From CAIYYX01 sp035530135 (GTDB lineage Bacteria; Pseudomonadota; Gammaproteobacteria; Burkholderiales; Rhodocyclaceae), in NCBI GenBank assembly GCA_035530135.1, contig DATKVJ010000077.1, forward strand, positions 1 to 64,000: a stretch of DNA of 64,000 bases, given 5' to 3'. The notes under the pieces are model-generated. The model ran no database searches. It was given only the letters and a program-made list of their open reading frames with translations, and had not been told where the DNA came from. This document shows, piece by piece, positions 18,036 to 27,067 of the stretch. How positions within the stretch are numbered: position 1 is the first letter of the stretch; every line of letters begins with the position of its first letter. Both the position numbers and the translations under genes were made by a program.

Positions 18036-18089
18036 GACGCGCGGAGCCCAAGGAAAGCCGCTACTATTGCGCTCTTTTGCTCCAGCCGC

Positions 18090-19625
18090 ATGAACCTGCT
18101 CAAGGCCCTCGCCACCGTCAGCGGCATGACGCTGCTGTCGCGCATTCTCGGTTTCCTCCGGGATTTCGTCTTCGCCCGTATCTTCGGCGCCGGCATGGCG
18201 ATGGATGCTTTCGTGGTCGCCTCCCGCCTGCCCAATCTGCTGCGCCGGCTGTTCGCGGAAGGCGCCTTCTCCCAGGCATTCGTTCCGATCCTGGCCGAAT
18301 ACAAGAACCGGCGCGGCGCGGACGAGACGCACCGGCTGGTCGACCACGTCGCCACCCTGCTGTTCCTGGCGCTCGCCGTCGTCTCCATTCTGGGCGTTGC
18401 GGTCACACCGTTCCTGATCTACGTCACGGCGCCGGGCTTCGCCGCCAACTCGGACAAGTTCGCGCTGACGGTCGAACTCACCCGGATCACCTTCCCCTAC
18501 ATCCTGTTCATTTCGCTGGTAGCCCTCGCCGCCGGCGTGCTCAACACCTGGAGCCGCTTCGCGCTGCCGGCGATCACGCCGGTGCTGCTCAACCTCGCCT
18601 TCATCGGCATGGCGCTGTTCGCCGCACCCTGGTTTCACCCGCCGGTGCTGGCGCTGGCCTGGGCGGTTCTCCTGGGCGGCGTGCTGCAACTGGGGATACA
18701 GCTGCCGGCGCTGGCCAGGATCGGCATGCTGCCGCGCTTCTCGCTCAGTTTCAGCGACCCGGCGGTGCGGCGCATCCTGAAGCTGATGGGCCCGGCGGTC
18801 CTCGGCGTTTCGGTGGCGCAGATCTCCCTGCTGATCAATACCATTTTCGCTTCTTTCCTGCCCAACGGCAGCGTCTCCTGGCTCTACTACGCCGACCGAA
18901 TGATGGAATTCCCGGCAGGGCTGCTCGGCGCCGCCCTGGGCACCATCCTGCTGCCCAGCCTGTCGAAGTTTCACGCCGACGCACAACCCGCCGAGTTCTC
19001 CAAGCTCCTCGACTGGGGACTGCGCCTGACCCTGATGTTGACCCTGCCAGCGGCGCTGGCGCTGGCGACCCTCGCGGTGCCGTTGCTGTCCACGCTGTTT
19101 CTGCACGGCGCATTCACCGCAAACGACGTCCTGCAGACGCGCGCCGCACTGGTCGCCTACAGCCTCGGCTTGTGCGGACTGATCCTGGTGAAGGTGCTGG
19201 CGCCGGGTTTCTATGCCCGCCAGGACATCCGCACGCCGGTGAAGATTGCGCTGCTGACGCTGGTGATGACCCAGTTGATGAATCTCGTCTTTGTCGGCTG
19301 GTTGAAACACGCCGGTCTGGCGCTGTCGATCGGATTGGCCTCCTGCCTCAATGCCACCCTGCTCTATCGCGGTCTACGCCGACTCGGCATCTATGCCCCC
19401 CAGCCCGGATGGGGAGGCTTCCTGGCCAGGATAGCCCTGGCACTGACGTCCCTGGGTCTGGTGCTCTGGTTCGGCATGGGAAGGGAAGCCGCGTGGCTCC
19501 AAATGGCGTCGCTGGAACGGGTGCTGCGTCTGGCCGGCTTGGTGATCGGCGGGGTACTCGCCTACTTCGGCACGCTGAGGCTCGCCGGTTTTCGCATTGC
19601 GGATTTCAAGAAGCGCGGCGCCTAG
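18090..19625 (+). CDS. murJ: Lipid II flippase MurJ (MviN)
   Basis: A 511-residue MATE-like membrane protein with about 14 TM helices that moves lipid II across the inner membrane for peptidoglycan synthesis. The N-terminal stretch TLLSRILGFLRDFVFARIFG and the RLPNLLRRLFAEGAFSQAFVP motif are diagnostic, with several conserved arginines. The ATG at 18090 starts at the first TM region; the upstream open frame crosses rpsT and is not coding. The stop overlaps the run of A residues belonging to the hppA terminator on the other strand. Confidence 0.97.
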   Translation: MNLLKALATVSGMTLLSRILGFLRDFVFARIFGAGMAMDAFVVASRLPNLLRRLFAEGAFSQAFVPILAEYKNRRGADETHRLVDHVATLLFLALAVVSILGVAVTPFLIYVTAPGFAANSDKFALTVELTRITFPYILFISLVALAAGVLNTWSRFALPAITPVLLNLAFIGMALFAAPWFHPPVLALAWAVLLGGVLQLGIQLPALARIGMLPRFSLSFSDPAVRRILKLMGPAVLGVSVAQISLLINTIFASFLPNGSVSWLYYADRMMEFPAGLLGAALGTILLPSLSKFHADAQPAEFSKLLDWGLRLTLMLTLPAALALATLAVPLLSTLFLHGAFTANDVLQTRAALVAYSLGLCGLILVKVLAPGFYARQDIRTPVKIALLTLVMTQLMNLVFVGWLKHAGLALSIGLASCLNATLLYRGLRRLGIYAPQPGWGGFLARIALALTSLGLVLWFGMGREAAWLQMASLERVLRLAGLVIGGVLAYFGTLRLAGFRIADFKKRGA

Positions 19626-19651
19626 AAAAAAGGGCAGCCCCGAGGCTGCCC
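19626..19651 (-). terminator. Intrinsic terminator of hppA
   Basis: Read leftward, GGGCAGCC and GGCTGCCC arms (19632-19651) enclose a four-base loop, followed by a run of six T residues (19626-19631). It lies 22 bases beyond the hppA stop and directly abuts the murJ stop, so the two convergent genes share almost no spacer. Confidence 0.85.
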
Positions 19652-19673
19652 TTCAGTGGATTGCCGACTCGGA

Positions 19674-21725
19674 TCAGGACAACATCAGCGGCACGATCAT
19701 CAGCGCGACGATGTTGATGATCTTGATCAGCGGGTTCACCGCCGGTCCGGCCGTATCCTTGTAGGGGTCGCCGACGGTGTCGCCGGTCACCGCGGCCTTG
19801 TGCGTCTCGGAGCCCTTGCCACCGAAGTTGCCTTCCTCGATGTACTTCTTGGCGTTATCCCAGGCGCCGCCGCCGGTGGTCATCGAAATGGCCACGAAGA
19901 TGCCGGTCACGATGGTGCCCACCAGCACGCCACCCAGCGCCTGCGGGCCGAGGATCAGGCCGACCAGCACCGGAACCGCGACGGGCAGCAACGAGGGCAC
20001 GATCATTTCTTTGATCGCGGCCTTGGTCAGCATATCCACCGCCTTGGAATAATCCGGTTTGGCGGTGCCGGCCATGATTCCGGGGATCTCCTTGAACTGG
20101 CGGCGCACCTCCACCACCACGGAGCCCGCGGCGCGACCGACGGCTTCCATGCCCATGGCCGCGAACAGGTAGGGCACCATGCCGCCGATGAACAGGCCGA
20201 TGATGACCATGTGGTTGGACAGATCGAAGGTCAGCACCTTGCCGCTGGCGGACAACGCGTGGGTGTAGTCGGCGAACAGCACCAGCGAGGCCAGGCCGGC
20301 GGAACCGATCGCGTAGCCCTTGGTGACGGCCTTGGTGGTGTTGCCCACGGCGTCGAGCGGATCGGTGATGTTGCGGATGGCCTCGGGCAGCCCGGCCATC
20401 TCGGCGATGCCGCCGGCGTTGTCGGTGATCGGACCGTAAGCGTCGAGGGCGACGATGATGCCGGTCATCGACAGCATCGAGGTCGCCGCGATGGCGATGC
20501 CGTACAGACCGGCCAGCGAATAGGCACTGCCGATGCTGGCACAGACCGCGAGCACGGGCAACGCGGTCGATTTCATCGAAACCCCGAGGCCGGCGATGAC
20601 GTTGGTGCCGTGGCCGGTGGTGGAAGCCTGGGCGATATGGCGGACCGGGCCGTACTCGGTCGCCGTGTAGTATTCGGTGATCACCACCAGCGCAGCGGTC
20701 AGCGCCAAGCCGATCAGTCCGGCAAAGTACAGGTTCAGCGAAGATACCGCCTGGTCGGCCAGCATCACGCTATCGCCCATCATCATCTTGGTGATCGGAT
20801 AGAAGGCGACGGCCGCCAGCACGCCGGACACGATCAGGCCGCGATAGAGCGCATTCATGATCTTGCCGCCCTCGCGGGCCTTGACGAAGAAGGTGCCAAT
20901 GATCGAGGCGATGATCGAGGATCCGCCCAGCACCAGCGGATAGATCACCGCATTCGGGCCGGCGTTGGCCATCAGCATCGCGCCCAGAATCATGGTGGCG
21001 ATGATGGTCACGGCGTAGGTCTCGAACAGGTCGGCCGCCATGCCGGCACAGTCGCCGACGTTGTCGCCGACGTTGTCGGCGATCACCGCGGGGTTCCTCG
21101 GGTCGTCTTCCGGGATGCCGGCTTCGACCTTGCCCACCAGGTCGGCGCCGACGTCGGCGCCCTTGGTGAAGATACCCCCGCCCAGACGGGCGAAGATGGA
21201 AATCAGCGAACCGCCGAAGGCCAGGCCGACCAGGGGCTCGATCACCTTAGTCGTGCTCAGACCGGCGGGAGCGGTCGAAGCCAGATAAGCATAAAAACCA
21301 GCGACGCCGAGCAGGCCGAGTCCCACCACCAGCATGCCGGTGATCGCGCCGCCCTTGAAGGCGATGTTGAGCGCCGCGTTGAGGCCGTCCTTGGCGGCCT
21401 CCGCGGTGCGCACGTTGGCGCGGACCGAGACGTTCATGCCGATGTAGCCGGTGGCGCCGGAGAGCAGCGCTCCGATAGCGAATGCCGCCGCGGTCGCCCA
21501 GGAATGCAGACCGAGCCCGATCGCCGCAAACAGGATGACGCCGACGATGCCGATCGTGGTGTATTGCCGGTTCAGGTAGGCATTGGCGCCCTCCTGGATC
21601 GCCGCGGCGATCTCGCGCATCCTTTCGTTGCCGGTCGGTTTGCCGACAATCCAATTGATAGAAATCGCCCCGTACAGGAGCGCGGCAACGGCACATCCCA
21701 ACGCAAATAGCAGACCGCCTGACAT
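19674..21725 (-). CDS. hppA: K+-independent membrane H+-translocating pyrophosphatase
   Basis: A 683-residue inner-membrane protein with about 16 TM helices that couples PPi hydrolysis to proton pumping. The PPi site DVGADLVGKVE and the acidic NVGDNVGDCAGMAADLFE are intact. The K+-dependence determinant reads GNTTKAVTKG, with Lys where K+-dependent forms have Ala, so this is the K+-independent type known from Rhodospirillum. GGAGGAGA gives a strong ribosome-binding site for the ATG at 21725. It lies 133 bases downstream of pfp on the same strand, suggesting joint use of PPi. Confidence 0.96.
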   Translation of the reverse strand: MSGGLLFALGCAVAALLYGAISINWIVGKPTGNERMREIAAAIQEGANAYLNRQYTTIGIVGVILFAAIGLGLHSWATAAAFAIGALLSGATGYIGMNVSVRANVRTAEAAKDGLNAALNIAFKGGAITGMLVVGLGLLGVAGFYAYLASTAPAGLSTTKVIEPLVGLAFGGSLISIFARLGGGIFTKGADVGADLVGKVEAGIPEDDPRNPAVIADNVGDNVGDCAGMAADLFETYAVTIIATMILGAMLMANAGPNAVIYPLVLGGSSIIASIIGTFFVKAREGGKIMNALYRGLIVSGVLAAVAFYPITKMMMGDSVMLADQAVSSLNLYFAGLIGLALTAALVVITEYYTATEYGPVRHIAQASTTGHGTNVIAGLGVSMKSTALPVLAVCASIGSAYSLAGLYGIAIAATSMLSMTGIIVALDAYGPITDNAGGIAEMAGLPEAIRNITDPLDAVGNTTKAVTKGYAIGSAGLASLVLFADYTHALSASGKVLTFDLSNHMVIIGLFIGGMVPYLFAAMGMEAVGRAAGSVVVEVRRQFKEIPGIMAGTAKPDYSKAVDMLTKAAIKEMIVPSLLPVAVPVLVGLILGPQALGGVLVGTIVTGIFVAISMTTGGGAWDNAKKYIEEGNFGGKGSETHKAAVTGDTVGDPYKDTAGPAVNPLIKIINIVALMIVPLMLS

Positions 21726-21858
21726 GATTCTCCTCCCCAAGTTAAACCGGCCCGTCATGACCGGCGAAATTTTTTCTAATGCTCCCTCATCACCTTGCCC
21801 ACACCGTCAGCTTGGCGGTTTGCGTGTGGAAGATCGGTCAGCGCCGACAACACCACCT

Positions 21859-23127
21859 TCAAATCTTGAAGGCTGGCAGCTTCTTCGACACCGCCACGTT
21901 CTTGAGCCGAGCGTAATCGGGCAGGCCATCCTTGTAGGGAGGATAGTCCTCACCCTTGATCAGCGGTACCAAGTATTCGCGGCATTTTTCGGTGATGCCG
22001 AAGCCATCCTGGGTGATGAAATTTTTCGGCATCTTCTTTTCGACGTTGGCGACCTTGGCCAAGGGCGCCATGCCGACCCGCCACTTGTAGGTCTTGCCGG
22101 CGATGCGGTCGATGGTCGGCATCACTGAATTGTAGCCCTTGAGCGCCAGTTCAACCGCCGCCCGACCCATCGCGTAGGCCTGCTCCACGTCCGTCTTGGA
22201 GGCGATGTGGCGCGCCGAGCGTTGCAGGTAATCGGCCACGCCCCAGTGATACTTGAGACCGAGATCCTCGCGCACGATGTTCGCCACCACCGGCGCCACC
22301 CCGCCGAGTTGGGCGTGGCCGAAGGCATCCTTGAGACCCTGGTCGGCGAGAAACTTGCCGTCGGCGTCCATCACGCCCTCAGATACGACCACGGTGCAGT
22401 AGCCGAAGCGCTTCACCAGGCGGTCCACCTTGGCCGCGAATTTCTTTCGCTCGAAGGGGACTTCCGGGAACAGGACCACGATCGGCTGCTCGGCATCCGG
22501 GGTCGAGGCCAGCGCGCCGGCGGCGGCAATCCAGCCGGCATGGCGGCCCATCACTTCCAGTACGAACACCTTGGTCGAGGTCGCGGCCATCGAGGCCACG
22601 TCGAAGGTAGCCTCCAGGGTAGACACGGCGATGTACTTGGCCACCGAACCGAAACCGGGGCAGTTGTCGGTGATCGGCAGATCGTTGTCGACGGTCTTGG
22701 GCACGTGTATCGCCTGGATCGGGTAATCCATCTTTTCCGCAAGCTGCGACACCTTGAGGCAGGTGTCGGCGGAATCGCCGCCGCCGTTGTAGAAGAAGTA
22801 AGAGATATCGTGGGCGCGGAACACCTCGATCAGACGCTCGTACTGCCGTCTGTTTTCCTCCAAACTCTTCATCTTGAAGCGGCAGGAACCGAAGGCGCCG
22901 GCGGGGGTATGGCGCAAGGCGGCGATGGCCTTGGCGCTATCCCTGCTGGTATCGATCAGATCTTCGGTCAGGGCGCCGATGATACCGTTCCTGCCCGCAT
23001 AGACCTTGCCGATGTGCTCCTTGTGCCGGCGCGCCGTCTCGATCACGCCGCAAGCCGTGGCATTGATGACGGCGGTGACGCCGCCCGACTGCGCGTAGAA
23101 GGCATTTTTCTTCGAACCTTTGGCCAT
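21859..23127 (-). CDS. pfp: PPi-dependent 6-phosphofructokinase
   Basis: A 422-residue PFK-family enzyme that reversibly phosphorylates fructose 6-phosphate with PPi. PKTVDNDLP carries the lysine typical of PPi-users (ATP enzymes have PGTIDND), and the donor-site motif reads YNGGGDSADT, keeping the second acidic residue where ATP forms have Gly. MGRHAGW is conserved. The variant GGGD differs from the classic GGDD, so the donor preference is strongly suggested but not proven. The ATG at 23127 follows GGTGGAGA. It lies between adk and hppA on one strand. Confidence 0.9.
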   Translation of the reverse strand: MAKGSKKNAFYAQSGGVTAVINATACGVIETARRHKEHIGKVYAGRNGIIGALTEDLIDTSRDSAKAIAALRHTPAGAFGSCRFKMKSLEENRRQYERLIEVFRAHDISYFFYNGGGDSADTCLKVSQLAEKMDYPIQAIHVPKTVDNDLPITDNCPGFGSVAKYIAVSTLEATFDVASMAATSTKVFVLEVMGRHAGWIAAAGALASTPDAEQPIVVLFPEVPFERKKFAAKVDRLVKRFGYCTVVVSEGVMDADGKFLADQGLKDAFGHAQLGGVAPVVANIVREDLGLKYHWGVADYLQRSARHIASKTDVEQAYAMGRAAVELALKGYNSVMPTIDRIAGKTYKWRVGMAPLAKVANVEKKMPKNFITQDGFGITEKCREYLVPLIKGEDYPPYKDGLPDYARLKNVAVSKKLPAFKI

Positions 23128-23159
23128 ATTGTCTCCACCAAGCCCAATCACTCGGGCGT

Positions 23160-23810
23160 TCAACCAAGCGCGGCAAACAGCGCCCTCTGGATCGCATCCA
23201 CCGAACCAACGCCTAAGACCTTGCGGTACTTGGGCGCTCCGGCATCACTCGCCGACCACTTGGCATAGAAATCGACCAACGGCCGGGTCTGGCTGTGATA
23301 GACCTCCAAGCGTTTCTGGACCGTCTCTTCCTTGTCGTCGTCGCGCTGGATCAGATCGTCGCCGGTGACGTCGTCCTTGCCCGCAATTTTGGGCGGATTG
23401 AATTTTACATGATAGGACCGACCCGAGGCGGGGTGAATGCGGCGACCACTCATGCGTTTGACGATTTCCTCGTCTGCGACCTCGATCTCCAGCACATAAT
23501 CGACCTGGATACCCATGTCGCGCAGTGCCTCGGCCTGCGGAATGGTGCGGGGAAAGCCGTCGAACAGGAAACCCTTGACGCAGTCCGCCTGCCCGAGTCG
23601 CTCCTTGATCAGGCCGAGGATGATTTCGTCGGACACCAGTTCGCCCGCGTCCATGACCCGCTTGGCCGCCAAGCCCATCGGGGTACCGGCCTTCACCGCG
23701 GCCCGCAGCATGTCGCCGGTGGAAATTTGCGGGATCGCGTAGCGCTCGGTGATGAAGGTGGCTTGAGTGCCTTTCCCCGCTCCGGGGGGTCCGAGAAGAA
23801 TAAGACGCAT
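23160..23810 (-). CDS. adk: Adenylate kinase
   Basis: A 216-residue long-form adenylate kinase interconverting ATP, ADP and AMP. GPPGAGKGTQ is the P-loop (residues 7-16), DGFPRT is the AMP-site motif, and the LID is the zinc-free form (no Cys set; HPASGRSYHVKFNPP). The ATG at 23810 follows GGAG; the open frame upstream lacks homology. It is upstream of pfp and hppA with a gap of 32 bases, so the three may be one transcript. Confidence 0.98.
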   Translation of the reverse strand: MRLILLGPPGAGKGTQATFITERYAIPQISTGDMLRAAVKAGTPMGLAAKRVMDAGELVSDEIILGLIKERLGQADCVKGFLFDGFPRTIPQAEALRDMGIQVDYVLEIEVADEEIVKRMSGRRIHPASGRSYHVKFNPPKIAGKDDVTGDDLIQRDDDKEETVQKRLEVYHSQTRPLVDFYAKWSASDAGAPKYRKVLGVGSVDAIQRALFAALG

Positions 23811-23918
23811 GAAAACTCCAATCGATGGGACAAGATGAGAACGATGGTACTGCGGCAAAGTCGTGCTTGTCCCGAGAGCTTGTTTATTGCCCTATAGCGA
23901 AAAACGATGGAAATGATT

Positions 23919-24689
23919 TCAATTGACACCTCGAACAAATGCGCGCCTCACCCGTTCGAGATCCTCCGGGGTATCGACGCCGGCCGCAGGCGCCTCGCCG
24001 CAGCTTACGACGCGGATGGCAAAGCCATGCCACAGCGCCCGCAGTTGCTCCAGCGCTTCGCAGCGCTCGAGCGGCGAGGGGGCAAGCCGACCATAGCGGC
24101 GCAGGAAGGCGACGCGATAGGCATAGAGGCCGACGTGGCGCTGCGCCGGGAAGTCGGGGGACAGTTCGCCTCGGCTGCAGGCGAAGCCATCCCGGTCCCA
24201 AGGAATCGGGCCACGGGAAAAATAGAGGGCGCGGCCGTCGGCGGCGCACACCACTTTCACCACGTTGGGATTGAAAAAGTCCGCGGCGTCGGAGATCGCA
24301 TGGCTGGCGGTCGCAATCGCCGCACCGGGATCCTGGTGCAGGGCGGCAGCCACCCGCTCGACCAGCGCCGGCTCGATCAGCGGTTCGTCGCCCTGGATGT
24401 TGACCACGATCTCCTCTTCGCCCCAGCCCAAGGTCTCGGCGACCTCGGCGATGCGGTCGGTGCCGCTCGGGTGGTCGGTTCTGGTCAACAGCGCCTGGAA
24501 GCCGTGGCGCTCGACGGCCTCGACGATGTCGGCGTGGTCGGTGGCGATCCAGAGATCGACGGCGCCATGGACGCGCCGGGCGGCCTCGGCAACGCGCACC
24601 ACCATGGGCTTGCCGTGGATATCGGCGAGCGCCTTTGCCGGCAAGCGCGTCGAGGCGAAGCGCGCCGGAATGACGATTCTGAAGCTCAC
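23919..24689 (-). CDS. kdsB: 3-deoxy-manno-octulosonate cytidylyltransferase (CMP-Kdo synthetase)
   Basis: A 256-residue enzyme that activates Kdo with CTP before transfer to lipid IVA. The nucleotide-binding opening IPARFASTRLPAKAL, the DHPSGTDRIAE stretch and VNIQGDEPL are diagnostic. The GTG start at 24689 overlaps the last base of the Trm112-like gene's stop. It is in the run lpxK-trm112-kdsB, so lipid A 4'-phosphorylation and Kdo activation are encoded together. Confidence 0.97.
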   Translation of the reverse strand: MSFRIVIPARFASTRLPAKALADIHGKPMVVRVAEAARRVHGAVDLWIATDHADIVEAVERHGFQALLTRTDHPSGTDRIAEVAETLGWGEEEIVVNIQGDEPLIEPALVERVAAALHQDPGAAIATASHAISDAADFFNPNVVKVVCAADGRALYFSRGPIPWDRDGFACSRGELSPDFPAQRHVGLYAYRVAFLRRYGRLAPSPLERCEALEQLRALWHGFAIRVVSCGEAPAAGVDTPEDLERVRRAFVRGVN

Positions 24690-24871
24690 TATTCGCTGGC
24701 TTCTTCGGCCGAGAGTTGGCGTGCCTCGTCTTCAAGCATCACGGGAATATCGTCCTTGATCGGATAGGCGAGCCGGCAGGCTCTGCACACCAGCTGTGAG
24801 CGCGCCTTGCGGTAGTCGAGAGAACCCTTGCAGACGGGGCAGACGAGGATTTCAAGCAGGCGGGCGTCCAT
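24689..24871 (-). CDS. Trm112/YcaR-family small zinc-ribbon protein
   Basis: A 60-residue protein with the family opening LLEILVCPVCKGSL and a second Cys pair in LVCRACRLAYPI, giving a probable zinc ribbon, then DDIPVML. In eukaryotes Trm112 activates methyltransferases; the bacterial role between lpxK and kdsB is unknown. It overlaps the 3' end of lpxK by 20 bases and touches kdsB, so the three are translationally coupled. Confidence 0.93.
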   Translation of the reverse strand: MDARLLEILVCPVCKGSLDYRKARSQLVCRACRLAYPIKDDIPVMLEDEARQLSAEEASE

Positions 24872-25862
24872 AGAGCTTCTCCATAACCAGGGCGACGAGA
24901 TCGGGTTCGACCCGCGCGGTGACCGGCAGCACCCATACCGGGCGATCCGTGAGACCGGCGCATTTTACCGCATCCTTCTCGGTCATCAGCAAGGCATCCG
25001 CCTCGATCTCTTCGAGATCGGCGCGCAGATAGCGGTGGTGGTCGGGGAAGGCGTGGCAGCGGCAAGACAGGCCGAGGGCCTCGAGGTGGGCGAAGAAGCG
25101 CCCGGGATCGCCGATGCCGGCGACGGCGGCCAGACGCAGACCGGAAAGATCGGCGGCGGCACAAGTCCGTCCCGGATCGGCCAGCGAGTGGAAGGTATCG
25201 CCGATCAGGCGCATGCGAAACTGCGCCGGCCCTGCCGCGTCGGGCGGCAGCCTCGGCGGCGGACCGTTGAGCACCAGCGCATCGACCCGGGCAAGACGCG
25301 AGGGTGGCTCCCGGAGCGGCCCTGCGGGCAGCGGCCAGCCGTTCAACAGGCCGCGTCCATCGATCACGGCGATCTCGAGGTCGCGCGCCAGGCGGTAGTG
25401 CTGCAGGCCGTCGTCGGCGACGATCAGGTCGCAGCCGGGATGAGCCTCGATCAGCGCGCGCGAAGCGGCGACCCGGTCCCTGCCGACAAAAACAGGAAGA
25501 TTCAGTCGCCGCTTGATCATCAGCGGTTCGTCGCCAACCCGTGCCGCATCGCCATCCGCCAGCACCTCGGCCACCGTCCCGATGCCGCCGTGGCCACGGC
25601 TCACCACCCCCGGACGCATGCCGCACGCGCGCAGCGCATCGACCAGCCAGAGGGTGAGCGGGGTCTTGCCGCTGCCGCCGACCGTGATGTTGCCGATCAC
25701 GACCACCGGCACAGGTAGCCGCTCGCTGCCCAATATGCGGTGGCGATACAAGGCGCGGCGGGCAGCGGCCAGCAAAGCGAAGGCCGCAGCCAGAGGTAGC
25801 AGCAGCGCGGCCAGCACGCCGCGCTGCTGCCAAGCGCGCTGCAAGAGAGCGGTGAGCTTCAC
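24852..25862 (-). CDS. lpxK: Tetraacyldisaccharide 4'-kinase (lipid A biosynthesis)
   Basis: About 336 residues. This inner-membrane-associated kinase phosphorylates the 4' position of lipid A disaccharide. It has one N-terminal hydrophobic segment, then the P-loop GNITVGGSGKTPLT and ADDGLQHYRLARD. MTEKDAVKC near the end is characteristic. Start is uncertain: GTG at 25862 fits family N-termini, and a TTG at 25892 would add 10 basic residues. It follows exbD and overlaps the Trm112-like gene. Confidence 0.95.
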   Translation of the reverse strand: MKLTALLQRAWQQRGVLAALLLPLAAAFALLAAARRALYRHRILGSERLPVPVVVIGNITVGGSGKTPLTLWLVDALRACGMRPGVVSRGHGGIGTVAEVLADGDAARVGDEPLMIKRRLNLPVFVGRDRVAASRALIEAHPGCDLIVADDGLQHYRLARDLEIAVIDGRGLLNGWPLPAGPLREPPSRLARVDALVLNGPPPRLPPDAAGPAQFRMRLIGDTFHSLADPGRTCAAADLSGLRLAAVAGIGDPGRFFAHLEALGLSCRCHAFPDHHRYLRADLEEIEADALLMTEKDAVKCAGLTDRPVWVLPVTARVEPDLVALVMEKLYGRPPA

Positions 25863-25911
25863 GCGAATGCGCCTGCTTGCGGGGGCGGTCAAGATGCGGC
25901 GGGAATGGCGT

Positions 25912-26331
25912 TCAGCGGCCCGCGCTTTGGGTGGCGAAGGAGATATGGGACAAGCCGGCCTGCTGCGCTGCCTGCATCACGTCGATCACGCTCTGGTGCG
26001 TCGCCTTGGCGTCGGCGCTGATCACGACGACGGGTTCTTTCGCCACGCCGGCGGCTCGCTTCAACGCGAGACTGATGGCCTCGATGTCGCGCGTACCGAC
26101 CGCACTGCCGTTCACCATCACGTCGCCCTGGATGTTGACCACGACGTTGATCTCGTTGGCCTGCTCCTGTGCCTGCTGGGCATCGGCGGTGGGCAGGTTG
26201 ATATCGAGCCCCGCGTACTTCGAATAGGTGGTGGTGATCATCAGGAAAATCAGGATCACCAGCAACACGTCGATCATCGGGATCAGATTGATCTCGGGCT
26301 GCTCCTGCGGTCTGCCGCGCTGGAAGTTCAT
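25912..26331 (-). CDS. exbD: Biopolymer transport protein ExbD/TolR family
   Basis: A 139-residue protein with a short cytoplasmic N-terminus, one TM helix (about residues 18-34) containing the proton-carrying Asp21 in NLIPMIDVLLVIL, and a periplasmic domain ending VIDVMQAAQQAGLSHISFAT. It works with ExbB to harvest proton motive force for TonB- or Tol-like systems. The frame is open far upstream, but that extension is antisense to the J-domain gene and is not coding. It lies 20 bases after exbB. The position next to lpxK is common in betaproteobacteria. Confidence 0.95.
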   Translation of the reverse strand: MNFQRGRPQEQPEINLIPMIDVLLVILIFLMITTTYSKYAGLDINLPTADAQQAQEQANEINVVVNIQGDVMVNGSAVGTRDIEAISLALKRAAGVAKEPVVVISADAKATHQSVIDVMQAAQQAGLSHISFATQSAGR

Positions 26332-26351
26332 GGCGTGCTCCTCACCGGCAG

Positions 26352-26957
26352 CTAGCGGCGTTCGCCATGCACCACCTCCACCAGCTTCACCGCCTGCAGC
26401 TCCATCTCGATCACCAGCCCATCGACGGCGGCACGGAAATGGCGGTAGAAAATCATGCTCGGGATGGCGATGACCAGGCCGAAACCGGTGTTGTAGAGCG
26501 CCACCGAGATGCCGTGGGCGAGCGCCTGCGGATTGTTGCCTGAGGCAGTGGGCGAACCGAAAATTTCGATCATCCCGACCACCGTGCCGAACAGACCCAT
26601 CAGCGGACTGATCGAGGCGATGGTGCCTAGACTGGTGAGGTAGCGTTCGAGTTCGTGGGCCACGCCGCGGCCGGCCTCTTCGATCGCCTCCTTCATGATC
26701 TCGCGCGAACTTGAAACGTTGCGCAGGCCGGCGGCAAAGACCCGGCCCAGCGGCGAATGGCCGTCGAGGCGCCGCAACACTTCCTCCGTCACTCCGCCTT
26801 GGCGGTAGTCGCCGATGACGCCGGCTAGGAGGCCGGGCGGCACGATCTTGGCCCGGCGTAGCGCCGTGGCGCGCTCGATGATCAGTGCGACGGCGATGAC
26901 CGAAGTGAGCAGCAGCGGCCAGATCGGCCAGCCGGCTGCGAGAATGATGGAGAACAC
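26352..26957 (-). CDS. exbB: ExbB/TolQ/MotA-family proton channel protein
   Basis: A 201-residue inner-membrane protein with three TM segments. The long cytoplasmic loop is followed by LTSLGTIASISPLMGLFGTV, diagnostic of the family. With ExbD it forms the pmf-driven motor. No tonB gene is adjacent, though a protein with a TonB-like N-terminus lies at 52.3-53.3 kb. AGGAG upstream gives a good ribosome-binding site. It is first of exbB-exbD-lpxK-trm112-kdsB. Confidence 0.95.
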   Translation of the reverse strand: MFSIILAAGWPIWPLLLTSVIAVALIIERATALRRAKIVPPGLLAGVIGDYRQGGVTEEVLRRLDGHSPLGRVFAAGLRNVSSSREIMKEAIEEAGRGVAHELERYLTSLGTIASISPLMGLFGTVVGMIEIFGSPTASGNNPQALAHGISVALYNTGFGLVIAIPSMIFYRHFRAAVDGLVIEMELQAVKLVEVVHGERR

Positions 26958-27067
26958 GAAGACTCCTAGCTAACAGCTGGACAAGCGCGCACTTTAGCCT
27001 GAGGCACTGCTTTCGGCAAGGCGAGAGGCGAGCAATCGAGTTCTCCCGTTCGGCTACAATCGCGTCC

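Noticed and set aside
19656..21710. 684-residue open frame antisense to hppA
   Set aside because: Its composition (Gly, His, Asp, Gln, Arg) is that of a GC-bias shadow and it has no family resemblance, while hppA on the other strand is certain.
23827..23873. 8-bp inverted repeat GGGACAAG/CTTGTCCC upstream of adk
   Set aside because: The 31-base spacing and lack of promoter context make chance likely.
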